Positions 1 to 5,880 of a stretch of DNA of 7,389 bases are shown here, piece after piece. Numbering within the stretch: the first letter of the stretch is position 1; each line of letters opens with the position of its first letter. The DNA is from Bacillota bacterium (GTDB lineage: Bacteria > Bacillota > DTU065). Location of the stretch: positions 1-7,389 of the forward strand of contig DUTE01000411.1 in NCBI GenBank assembly GCA_012842235.1, written 5' to 3'. The notes beneath the pieces were generated by a model. The model made no database searches, had not been told where the DNA came from, and saw only the letters and a program-made list of their open reading frames with translations. The position numbers and the translations under genes were made by a program.

Positions 1-45
1 AACTGAATAAACATTAGATCAAAGCTAAAAATAGGAGGCATAACA

Positions 46-126
46 ATGGATCGCCAAGTCTATCGAAATATGGGTCTTTCAGACTCTGAATATGAAAAAA
101 TAGTAGAGATTCTTGGTAGAACCCCT
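46..126 (+). CDS. purL: PurL N-terminal fragment (mirror copy, 3' truncated)
   Basis: ATG at 46 follows AGGAGGC with a 6-nt spacer and reads MDRQVYRNMGLSDSEYEKIV, then EILGRTP. This matches the N-terminus of the small-type phosphoribosylformylglycinamidine synthase subunit (family pattern: MGL-x-D-x-EY, IxxILGR-x-P). The enzyme converts FGAR to FGAM with ATP and glutamine-derived ammonia, in the cytosol. The frame follows the family to about position 126, where the inverted arm begins, then stops at TGA 133-135. Only 27 family-like residues of an expected 700-odd are present. The true gene belongs on the minus strand after purC. This plus-strand copy is probably the correct purL continuation displayed in reverse orientation by the fold-back. 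Confidence 0.75.
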
Positions 127-168
127 AGAGTCTGAAAGACCCATATTTCGATAGACTTGGCGATCCAT
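127..168 (-). CDS. purL: PurL start codon and first 14 codons (broken by the fold-back)
   Basis: This is the minus-strand copy contiguous with purC. ATG at 168-166 is preceded by AGGAGGC and a 6-nt spacer, and encodes MDRQVYRNMGLSDS before the match to PurL ends at 127. Beyond that the frame enters the loop in antisense and soon reaches a stop. It starts 80 nt after the purC stop, so purL is the third gene of the purB-purC-purL series. No purS or purQ lies between purC and purL, although those subunits are needed by small-type PurL and would have to be encoded elsewhere. The break is most likely artefactual, so the gene need not be a pseudogene in the organism. Confidence 0.75.
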
Positions 169-211
169 TGTTATGCCTCCTATTTTTAGCTTTGATCTAA
201 TGTTTATTCAG

Positions 212-240
212 TTTATATCCCAAGCACAAAAAACAATCAA
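212..240 (-). promoter_or_regulatory. Possible sigma-A promoter in the purC-purL gap
   Basis: On the minus strand TTGATT (240-235) is followed by exactly 17 nt and then TATAAA (217-212), about 45 nt before the purL start. The spacing is ideal and both hexamers are close to consensus, but the region is AT-rich and such matches arise by chance. It could give purL extra transcription independent of the upstream riboswitch. Confidence 0.3.
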
Positions 241-248
241 AGAACCTC

Positions 249-947
249 TTATTTGCTGATACGTTCTAATATCTCTTGATAAGCCTCTGTAACTTCACCA
301 AGATCTTGTCTAAAGCGATCTTTATCTAGTTTTTTACGAGTGTCTCTGTCCCAAAAACGACAGGTGTCAGGAGAGATCTCATCAGACAAAAGTATCTCGC
401 CCTTAAACCTACCAAATTCCAACTTATAATCTACAAGTAAGAGATCTCGTTTTATTAAAAACTCTTTTAGTAATTCATTAACCTTTAGGGCTTGTTTTGC
501 AATCTCGTCAAGTTCCTCTTGTGTTGCAACCTTTAGAGCATCAATATGATATTCATTGACTAAAGGATCGCCAAGAGCATCATCTTTGTAATAAAACTCT
601 AAAATAGGTTTTTCTAGTTCTAGTCCTTCAGGTAGTCCGAGTCGCTTGCACAAACTACCTGCAGCAATGTTGCGAACTACTACTTCAACTTTAATTATCT
701 CAGTCTTTTTTGTACGCATAGTTAATTCATCAACAACATCAACCATATGAGTTTTTAACCCATTTGCTTCGAGATACTCAAAAAATATCTTAGATATTTC
801 GAGATTGTAGCGACCTTTGCCCTTAATAGTGTCTTTCTTCAAACCATTAAAAGCTGTAGCATCATCTTTATAATAGATTAAAACCTCATCAGGATTTTCT
901 GTAGCATAGATAATCTTAGCTTTACCTTCATAAAGCTTTTTCATCAT
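249..947 (-). CDS. purC: Phosphoribosylaminoimidazole-succinocarboxamide synthase (SAICAR synthetase)
   Basis: PurC joins CAIR and aspartate with ATP hydrolysis to give SAICAR in de novo purine synthesis, in the cytosol. The 232-residue product has the usual bacterial length. Visible family motifs are YEGKAKIIY (residues 6-14, nucleotide-binding N-lobe), KGKGRYNLEISKIFFEYLE (42-60), VRNIAAGSLCKRLG (91-104), YYKDDALGDPLVNEYHI (119-135), VDYKLEFGR (172-180) and LSDEISPDTCRFWD (187-200). The start ATG at 947 overlaps the purB stop as TAATG, indicating translational coupling. A second ATG follows at 944 and has better spacing (8 nt) from the AGGAGG, so the protein may start one residue later. It is co-transcribed after purB and therefore lies under the PRPP-type riboswitch. 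No missing residues or disruptions are seen. Confidence 0.97.
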   Translation of the reverse strand: MMKKLYEGKAKIIYATENPDEVLIYYKDDATAFNGLKKDTIKGKGRYNLEISKIFFEYLEANGLKTHMVDVVDELTMRTKKTEIIKVEVVVRNIAAGSLCKRLGLPEGLELEKPILEFYYKDDALGDPLVNEYHIDALKVATQEELDEIAKQALKVNELLKEFLIKRDLLLVDYKLEFGRFKGEILLSDEISPDTCRFWDRDTRKKLDKDRFRQDLGEVTEAYQEILERISK

Positions 948-2335
948 TATACCTCCTCAATCATGTTTTCCCACTTCTTGCATATCATCATTGTTTTCTG
1001 TGCAGACAGACCTGTGTACTTTCTTGGATCTTTAATTACATCTAACCTTTCCACAGGTAATTTACTAAGCATCGCAACCAACTCTTTATCTTCTTCGATC
1101 AACTGCCAAAGGGTTTTTTGGGTTTTTTGACTTTCTAATGTTAATTGTCTTACACATTCATGAGCATCAGGATGCCCTACATCTGCAAGAAGAATATATA
1201 ACGGTTCGGCTATAACCATTTGTGCACTTTGATTAAAATTCCTTATCATAGCTTCTTCGTCAACCCTTATACGTGACAAAACCCTATTTAGCCGTTCTGC
1301 AGCTAAGCAAAGCCCTGCTATAATTTCTCCATAAAACCTTGCTGAAGCAGAATTACTCAAGTCTCTTTGGTGTTCTGAGATCTGATCCATGTAAATAGTT
1401 GTCATTCGTGGCATAAAGCTTTTCCAGAGACTTTTTACATGTTCAAAGTTCCAAGGATTTCGCTTGTGTGGCATAGTTGACGAACCAACCTGAGTTTTAC
1501 CAAAATACTCAAAGACCTCTCCTATTTCACTTCTTTGGAGATGTCGCATATCATCAGCAAGATTTGCTAGTACTCCAAAAGCACTTACATAACCATGAAA
1601 CAAATCTAAGGTTGCTTCAGGTGGTACGATCTGTGTAGATATTGCAGCAGGTTTTAAGCCTAATTCCAAAGCATAGTCAGCTTCAAGCTGAAGTGGATTC
1701 TCTACCACGAGTGAACTAGCATTATATGCTCCTACTGCTCCGGCAAGTTTTGCTGTGAGTTTTTGAGATGCTTCATTGATAAAGACAATGCGTTCACCTA
1801 GACGTTCTACATATAAAGCTAAAGCAAAACCAAAGGTAATCGGTACAGCATGTTGTCCATGGGTTCTACCCATCTGAAGTACTTGTGCATTTTCTCGTGC
1901 TAGTTTTATCAATGTTTTTTCTAAATCTATTAATCTCTTTAACACAACTTCTTCTGTAACCTTCTTATAACGATATGAAGCAGCTGAATCCATAATATCC
2001 AAAGATGTAGCTGTGAAATGGACCCATGGTTTAGCATCGTCAGAAACATGATTACGAATACAATTTACCAGTGCTCGAATATTATGTTGTGTTTTTTGCT
2101 CTTCTTCATAAACTTCTTGGGGACAAATATTTAAGACTGCCTCTTCAACCTCTTTGACAACATCTAAAGAACATAAACCTGCTTTATAAAGTGCTTTAAC
2201 TAGAGCACCTTCTGCTAATGCCTCTGACCTAATCACTGCTTCTTCAGAGAGATAGTTACGTAATTCTTTAGCTAAATCAGGACTACTTAAATAATAGCGA
2301 TGATCAAGGGGTGAAAGATTATTAAAGAGCTCCAC
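947..2335 (-). CDS. purB: Adenylosuccinate lyase
   Basis: PurB cleaves fumarate from SAICAR (giving AICAR) and from adenylosuccinate (giving AMP), so it acts in both the shared and the AMP branches of purine synthesis. The 462-residue protein shows the fumarase/aspartase-superfamily layout: N-terminal SPLDHRY (8-14), TSLDIMDSA (110-118), GRTHGQHAVP with catalytic-type histidines H159 and H162 (156-165), and the signature loop GSSTMPHKRNP (284-294) carrying the catalytic serine. EHQRDLSNSA (321-330) corresponds to the usual HERDLS segment. The variant after the signature (WNFEHVKSLWK) differs from the common bacterial form, suggesting a divergent PurB subfamily. Start is GTG at 2335-2333, preceded by GAAGGAGGT with about 6 nt spacing. 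It is the first gene after the riboswitch leader. Confidence 0.95.
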   Translation of the reverse strand: MELFNNLSPLDHRYYLSSPDLAKELRNYLSEEAVIRSEALAEGALVKALYKAGLCSLDVVKEVEEAVLNICPQEVYEEEQKTQHNIRALVNCIRNHVSDDAKPWVHFTATSLDIMDSAASYRYKKVTEEVVLKRLIDLEKTLIKLARENAQVLQMGRTHGQHAVPITFGFALALYVERLGERIVFINEASQKLTAKLAGAVGAYNASSLVVENPLQLEADYALELGLKPAAISTQIVPPEATLDLFHGYVSAFGVLANLADDMRHLQRSEIGEVFEYFGKTQVGSSTMPHKRNPWNFEHVKSLWKSFMPRMTTIYMDQISEHQRDLSNSASARFYGEIIAGLCLAAERLNRVLSRIRVDEEAMIRNFNQSAQMVIAEPLYILLADVGHPDAHECVRQLTLESQKTQKTLWQLIEEDKELVAMLSKLPVERLDVIKDPRKYTGLSAQKTMMICKKWENMIEEV

Positions 2336-2516
2336 TGCTCTACCTCCTTCTATTAATTTCTGTTTTATACTTATCTACGCAAGCATATACATGATTTTAT
2401 TTTGTCCCAAACAACAAGTCTAATTTAACCTCGCAAAGATTTCCCATTGTTTTAAATAGAGTAAGTTAGCTTATCTTAATCATATAACACTTGAAATAAA
2501 ATAAAGTATCTGTGTT
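2336..2516 (-). other. Downstream part of the purB leader
   Basis: This is about 180 nt between the riboswitch terminator and the purB GTG. Apart from the strong GGAGGT ribosome binding site close to the start codon, I see no conserved structure, no convincing second promoter and no small gene. No second purine riboswitch is recognisable here. Confidence 0.5.
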
Positions 2517-2560
2517 TAAAAGCACAAAGGCGGACAGGTTTTTTAAGAAACCTGCCCGCC
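2517..2560 (-). terminator. Intrinsic terminator of the riboswitch (expression platform)
   Basis: On the minus strand GGCGGGCAGGTTT (2560-2548) pairs with AAACCTGTCCGCC (2541-2529): a 13-bp stem with one G-U pair and a 6-nt loop. It is followed by the U-rich tail TTTGTGCTTTT. The 5' strand of the stem and its loop overlap the 3' end of the aptamer. Folding of the liganded aptamer would therefore block the terminator, giving an ON switch. Confidence 0.88.
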
Positions 2561-2659
2561 CGGGTTTTTATCCCTCTAGGGTGTAGTGGCAAAGGCCACC
2601 TGCACCACTTGGTCCAGACTCCTTTTTCAAAGGACGGAACCCTAGGTGCACTTTCTTGG
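2545..2659 (-). ncRNA. ykkC-family riboswitch aptamer, PRPP type (subtype 2b)
   Basis: The minus-strand RNA carries the ykkC hallmark elements in order: CTAGGGTTCCG, a small hairpin (TCCTTT/AAAGGA), CTGGACCAAGTG, a GTGGC/GCCAC hairpin, and GGGATAAAAACCCGGGCGGGCAGG split here as GGGATAAAAACCC then GGGCGGGCAGG. TGCACC pairs with GGTGCA. An outer helix forms between AAGAAA (2657-2652) and TTTCTT (2550-2545), like the extra P0 helix of subtype 2 rather than guanidine-I members. The CCAAGTG form and the position directly before purB-purC-purL favour PRPP over guanidine. ppGpp (subtype 2a) is the main alternative. PRPP is the starting metabolite of purine synthesis, so high PRPP would raise expression of these genes. 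Subtype assignment rests on context and remembered consensus. Confidence 0.82.
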
Positions 2660-2707
2660 TACTTTATTTATCTATTGTTAAAATCTTTTATATTTCATTA
2701 CGCCTTG

Positions 2708-2736
2708 AATATAACATTGACCACACCCGCTGTCAA
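2708..2736 (-). promoter_or_regulatory. Sigma-A promoter of the riboswitch-purBCL transcript
   Basis: A perfect -35 TTGACA (2736-2731), a 17-nt spacer and the -10 TATATT (2713-2708) lie on the minus strand. Transcription would start near 2700, about 40 nt before the aptamer. This independent promoter means purB-purC-purL need not depend on readthrough from purE. A 10-bp palindrome TTAACGTTAA (2742-2751) sits just upstream of the -35. Confidence 0.8.
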
Positions 2737-2883
2737 GCCATTTAACGTTAATTATCATTATGCTACCTAAGTTTACGTGAATCAAATTAGATCCCGAAAC
2801 CTTTCTAGCAGCTTTCTTTGGGGAAATACGTTTATAAATAAGTGCTTTGATTAGATGATTGATGGTTCTACCATTTGAATTGT
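2737..2883 (-). other. purE 3' flank, no clear element
   Basis: This stretch lies between the purE stop and the purB promoter. Only a weak 5-bp hairpin (ATGGT/ACCAT, 2862-2874) without a U-tract follows purE, so no convincing terminator is visible. AT-rich sequence just upstream of the -35 might act as an UP element. No gene is supported here. Confidence 0.4.
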
Positions 2884-3399
2884 TTAAGAATTATTCTGAA
2901 GATAATGTCTGTAGCCATCCTGTTGTAATTTCTCATCCTTACGAATTACTTCTTCTCTTTGCTGTCCTCGAAAGTCTTCGACCTTTTTTGCTATATTTTT
3001 ATCACTTAAAGCAATTATCTGAGCAGCAAGCAAAACAGCATTTTTCATATTGTCTACACCAACCACAGCAACAGGGACTCCAGGAGGCATCTGCAGATTT
3101 GCATAAACCGCGTCTATACCAGAAAAAGCACCAGATGCAATCGGTACACCTATAACTGGTAGAGTTGTCGAAGCAGCTAAGACACCACCTAAATGTGCAG
3201 CCATTCCCGCAACACTTATAATCACCTGTAAACCTCGTTCCTTTGCAGACTGAGCATAATTTAGCGCTTCTGTCGGTGTTCTGTGTGCAGAGATTATTCT
3301 TATTTCGTATTCTAAACCAAATTTATTCATAAGTTCAATACCTGAAACGATCTTTGGCAGATCTGAATCACTGCCTAAAACAACTCCTATTTGAGGCAT
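2884..3399 (-). CDS. purE: 5-(carboxyamino)imidazole ribonucleotide mutase (PurE)
   Basis: PurE catalyses the carboxylation step that yields CAIR: N5-CAIR mutase in class I enzymes, which normally work with PurK. The 171-residue product has typical class I length and motifs: GSDSDLP (9-15), SAHRTP with the catalytic-type histidine H39 (37-42), AGMAAHLGG (64-72), TTLPVIGVP (78-86) and SGIDAVYANLQMPPGVPVA (93-111), which bind the nucleotide and form the octamer interface in the family. I place the start at ATG 3399, because AAAGGAG lies 8 nt upstream and because family members begin close to this point. An in-frame upstream start would include the ribosome binding site in the coding region. No purK is adjacent. 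The gene is separated from purB by 548 bp with its own promoter there, and no promoter of its own is obvious in the 60 nt upstream. Confidence 0.96.
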   Translation of the reverse strand: MPQIGVVLGSDSDLPKIVSGIELMNKFGLEYEIRIISAHRTPTEALNYAQSAKERGLQVIISVAGMAAHLGGVLAASTTLPVIGVPIASGAFSGIDAVYANLQMPPGVPVAVVGVDNMKNAVLLAAQIIALSDKNIAKKVEDFRGQQREEVIRKDEKLQQDGYRHYLQNNS

Positions 3400-3407
3400 C
3401 TTCTTGT

Positions 3408-3414
3408 CTCCTTT
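3408..3414 (-). promoter_or_regulatory. purE ribosome binding site, fixes the start at 3399
   Basis: AAAGGAG on the minus strand is followed by an 8-nt spacer and ATG. Because it lies inside the longer open frame starting at 3420, it argues for the shorter protein beginning MPQIGVVLGS. Confidence 0.85.
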
Positions 3415-3425
3415 CACCATGACAA

Positions 3426-3453
3426 TAAAGAGCAGCCCGCAGGCTGCTCTTTA
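3426..3453 (-). terminator. Hairpin terminator between the membrane-protein unit and purE
   Basis: AAAGAGCAGCC (3427-3437) and GGCTGCTCTTT (3442-3452) form an 11-bp stem, extended by one A-T pair, with loop CGCA. It sits 6 nt after the stop of the upstream minus-strand gene (3460). The following T-tract is short (TTTATTGT), so termination may be incomplete. Some purE transcription could come from readthrough. Confidence 0.7.
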
Positions 3454-3459
3454 AGTTAA

Positions 3460-4008
3460 CTAAATCTGATCATATTTACCCATAGTAGCCTCTGCATCAA
3501 GATCGCTTTTCTTAAAAAGGAGCTTAGAATAAGCCCACCACCAAACCTTGCGAGCTAGAATAGCCAAAGCTGGGCTTAAAACCAAGGCAATAATGCTACC
3601 TACTGAAAAGCTAGCTAAATACATAGCTATTGCAAAACCAATGATCAAACCCACTACAAAGACATACATATCAGAATAGGTTTCTAAGCCAAAATACTTT
3701 ATTTTTTTGTCCTTTGCACGAACGCCTGCTGCTATCATACCTAAAATGCCAAGATAAACAATAGTTCCCACAAATATTAGAAACTTAATACCACCAGATA
3801 GTCCTTCAGCCTTCTCTGGAAGTTCAGCAGCACCTTGAGTAACTGTTCTAAACGCTGAAACTATAGTCGGCACAATAGCACCGAAAATTATATAGACGAC
3901 AATTATAGCAAGGATAACTGCTGCACCGGCTTGAAAGCCACATTTGTTGCGTATTTTTTTGTTGGTTTGAACTGCAAGTATATTATATTTCGCTTCCAAA
4001 TTGCTCAT
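3460..4008 (-). CDS. Four-helix membrane protein of unknown function (B)
   Basis: I do not recognise a named family. The 182-residue protein has an N-terminal cytoplasmic-looking stretch (1-25, basic), four predicted membrane helices at about 27-50, 75-95, 114-133 and 135-152, a charged AKDKKIK loop between helices 2 and 3, and a tryptophan-rich stretch after helix 4 (KVWWWAYSK, 154-162), then a polar tail. There is no signal peptide, catalytic motif or transporter signature. ATG at 4008 follows GGGGGA, and the gene starts 12 nt after the carbohydrate-binding gene, so the two are co-transcribed. Its layout matches the membrane protein at 5197-5838, including the helix pattern and the WWW/WWYW segment, which suggests that the two are diverged paralogues. 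A role as partner or anchor of the secreted protein encoded between them is inference. Confidence 0.85.
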   Translation of the reverse strand: MSNLEAKYNILAVQTNKKIRNKCGFQAGAAVILAIIVVYIIFGAIVPTIVSAFRTVTQGAAELPEKAEGLSGGIKFLIFVGTIVYLGILGMIAAGVRAKDKKIKYFGLETYSDMYVFVVGLIIGFAIAMYLASFSVGSIIALVLSPALAILARKVWWWAYSKLLFKKSDLDAEATMGKYDQI

Positions 4009-4020
4009 ATAGAGTCCCCC

Positions 4021-5163
4021 TTAGTTAAAGCTTACAAAAAAGCCTATAATCTGTTGCCAAAGCAAACGCAGGTAATCCCAGAAATTGAGCTCACCTTTTA
4101 TTTCGCCATCTCTAGTAAGAAGACCTACATAGTCGATCTCCAAAGGACCAGAGACAACTTCCATTCTTATGGTAACCTCGCCTTTGGGCATGTAAATATA
4201 ATAAGGCTGTCTTGATTCTGGATCTTCTAATCTTCTTTCTTTCCAGTCGTTACGTTTTTCAGACCAACCGTCTGTTGGGTAAAAACGTACTTCTTCCCAA
4301 TCTGGGAAAAGAGTTTTTCCGTTTAATTGAATGCTTCTAACACATTCTGAACTACGATCACCTAAAGTGTAGCGGAAAAAGACAGAATATAAACCATCTT
4401 CAGGTACATCAATTTTCCACTCAACCCAATCACCTGGATTCTCAAATCCACTCAACGCTTTTCCTCTGCTTGCAGCTATACGTTTTACGACTTCAAATTC
4501 TGAGCTAGAGGCAGAATAATCTTCTCCTTGGGTAAAGACAAAGCGTTTTACTGGGCCAGATATTTTGATGTAATCAAGATCAAAATCGCCACTAATATTT
4601 TCAATGCGAATCTTATGTTTACCTTTTTCCATAATAAAGCCAAAAGGTACACCATTGTCTTTGTCCGACGCAGGCTCAATGCGCTCTAGAGTTTCTATTG
4701 CAGAAGCATATTTGACAGAATTGAAATAAATGTTTGTCATCTCAAGAAATTGATGTTTCCCGTCTATGGTGATGTCTACAACTACAGGCTCTGCATCTTC
4801 TTCTGGCAATATATATTTAAACCAAAATTCATACATTCCTCTAGCCGGAGCATCAAACTCCCACTCTATATAGGCACCTTCTTGATTAAAACCAGTAACT
4901 ACTTTCTCTCCTGAAGCACTCAGTACATCTTGGACCCTAGCGCCTCCACCAACTTTTCCACTTTCGGCTTCTAAAGTCTTTTGAATTTTACTGTTTACCT
5001 TGAGCCAATTGTCATCTTGATATTTTTGTGTTAGAGACAAAAAGCTCTTTAGATCCTCACCTTTTTTTGCAGTTATCTCGTCTACCCATACATCAGCCAA
5101 GATCTGTACCCCGAGCACTAGCGTTAAAATCGCAACTAACACTAGCTTAACATTCCGTGACAT
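4021..5163 (-). CDS. Secreted protein with two tandem CBM6-like (galactose-binding-fold) repeats
   Basis: The 380-residue product begins with a signal peptide or membrane anchor (basic MSRNVK, hydrophobic 6-22, possible cleavage after ILA at 23). Two related beta-sandwich repeats follow, about 65-203 and 215-348. Matching segments are GFNQEGAYIEWEFDAP (91-106) with GFENPGDWVEWKIDVP (239-254), YEFWFKYIL with YSVFFRYTL, and KGKHKIRIENISGDFDLDYI with KGEVTIRMEVVSGPLEIDYV. This pattern is typical of CBM6/CBM35-like domains that bind glycans. No catalytic or solute-binding domain is present. A short hydrophobic, aromatic tail (361-380, FWDYLRLLWQ then QIIGFFVSFN) could be a membrane anchor. AGAGGAG precedes the ATG at 5163. 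The gene sits 33 nt after one four-helix membrane protein and 12 nt before another. A glycan-binding surface role is likely, but the substrate is unknown. Confidence 0.85.
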   Translation of the reverse strand: MSRNVKLVLVAILTLVLGVQILADVWVDEITAKKGEDLKSFLSLTQKYQDDNWLKVNSKIQKTLEAESGKVGGGARVQDVLSASGEKVVTGFNQEGAYIEWEFDAPARGMYEFWFKYILPEEDAEPVVVDITIDGKHQFLEMTNIYFNSVKYASAIETLERIEPASDKDNGVPFGFIMEKGKHKIRIENISGDFDLDYIKISGPVKRFVFTQGEDYSASSSEFEVVKRIAASRGKALSGFENPGDWVEWKIDVPEDGLYSVFFRYTLGDRSSECVRSIQLNGKTLFPDWEEVRFYPTDGWSEKRNDWKERRLEDPESRQPYYIYMPKGEVTIRMEVVSGPLEIDYVGLLTRDGEIKGELNFWDYLRLLWQQIIGFFVSFN

Positions 5164-5196
5164 CAGATCACTCCTCTATACGAAGTTGAACAATAA

Positions 5197-5838
5197 CTAA
5201 TTCGCAGTCTCTATGGTTTTTTCCTCTACTTCTAACAATGTTTCTTTATCTTTTACCCAAAAAGGGATTGTTTTTTTATACCAATACCACCAAGTTTCAT
5301 ACAGTAAAAGACTTGGAGGAATCGCTAATCCAATAATGATTAGTAAAACCCCCCAGAGAGGAACTGAACCTGTGTTATCGCTTAGAGTAACAATTGTAAT
5401 TGTTGCCTGAGGCAACCAATTGACAAAAAAAGCACCAATCAAAAAAACAGACAGCAGATAATAAGGCAAAAAATCTTTACCAAATTTAAGATTCCAAATA
5501 TTTACGACTCTGTCTTCACGATTGAGATTACCACATCTAGCTCCTATCATTGAAAAAAGCATAGATAAAGAAAGCAATCCTTGAATCATGACCTTGACAT
5601 CTCCAGTAACACCTATAACAGCTGATTGCTTACTAGCAATCTCTTTTAGATTGGGTAATGATAAAAATGTACCCATTATTCCCATTAATAGAAGCAATAC
5701 TATATATACACCTATTATGCTGAGGAATAAAAGCAATCCAGCAATAAAGCCTGCTATTAAAGCTGAGTTTTTATCTGCTTTTGCGGCTAGAACTTCTCGT
5801 TGATAGTTGTTAAACTGTTTATCACGAGTTTTATTCAC
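5197..5838 (-). CDS. Four-helix membrane protein of unknown function (A)
   Basis: No named family is recognised. With the start chosen here the protein has 213 residues: a charged N-terminus (1-26), predicted helices at about 27-58 (long), 82-100, 124-142 and 160-180, a basic cytoplasmic-type loop between helices 2 and 3, an ETWWYWYKK segment after helix 4 (181-189), and an acidic tail rich in Glu. GTG at 5838 is preferred because GGAGG lies 7 nt upstream; a longer frame beginning at TTG 5862 would contain that site. It opens the three-gene unit with the CBM6-like protein and membrane protein B, to which it is similar in helix layout and in the aromatic motif following helix 4. No transporter or enzyme motif is seen. 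Confidence 0.83.
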   Translation of the reverse strand: MNKTRDKQFNNYQREVLAAKADKNSALIAGFIAGLLLFLSIIGVYIVLLLLMGIMGTFLSLPNLKEIASKQSAVIGVTGDVKVMIQGLLSLSMLFSMIGARCGNLNREDRVVNIWNLKFGKDFLPYYLLSVFLIGAFFVNWLPQATITIVTLSDNTGSVPLWGVLLIIIGLAIPPSLLLYETWWYWYKKTIPFWVKDKETLLEVEEKTIETAN

Positions 5839-5845
5839 TAAGCCA

Positions 5846-5850
5846 CCTCC
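5846..5850 (-). promoter_or_regulatory. Ribosome binding site fixing the GTG start at 5838
   Basis: GGAGG on the minus strand, within AGGAGGT, is followed by a 7-nt spacer and GTG. It lies inside the longer frame that starts at TTG 5862, so the shorter start is favoured. Confidence 0.8.
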
Positions 5851-5880
5851 TGGTGCACACAAACAACACGGCTTAATTTG

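Larger units (their letters stand above)
1..213. repeat. Perfect 87-bp inverted repeat (fold-back) at window start
   Basis: Positions 1-87 are the exact reverse complement of 127-213, with a 39-nt loop (88-126). Both arms contain the same purL leader, AGGAGG ribosome binding site, ATG and first 14 codons. Base i pairs with base 214-i without a mismatch. The repeat begins at the first base of the window, as expected where a contig ends inside a folded-back molecule. Two genuine purL starts facing each other, with one abolished by the fold, is not a plausible gene arrangement. I infer a chimera from amplification or assembly, but a real palindrome cannot be excluded from sequence alone. Confidence 0.95.

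Noticed and set aside
1..213. Insertion sequence ends, CRISPR unit or natural attenuator hairpin
   Set aside because: There is no transposase, target duplication or repeated spacer pattern. The arms are coding sequence of purL, so duplication by fold-back explains them better.
2545..2659. Guanidine-I riboswitch
   Set aside because: The core is shared, but the CCAAGTG form, the outer AAGAAA/TTTCTT helix and the purine-gene context fit subtype 2 (PRPP) better. No guanidine exporter or carboxylase gene is nearby.
2336..2883. Guanine riboswitch in tandem with the PRPP aptamer
   Set aside because: Tandem guanine-PRPP leaders are known, so I looked for the purine-aptamer core (TTTCTACC and CCGTAAATG-type strings) on the minus strand and found none.
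2859..3155. Plus-strand open frame opposite purE
   Set aside because: It is fully antisense to a well-supported PurE, has no family resemblance, and is a shadow of the real coding frame.
3931..4215. Plus-strand open frame opposite the membrane and CBM6-like genes
   Set aside because: It spans the antisense of two good genes and their junction, and no convincing start context or recognisable protein is seen.
5213..5803. Two short plus-strand open frames opposite membrane protein A
   Set aside because: Both are antisense to a gene with clear membrane helices and a strong ribosome binding site.
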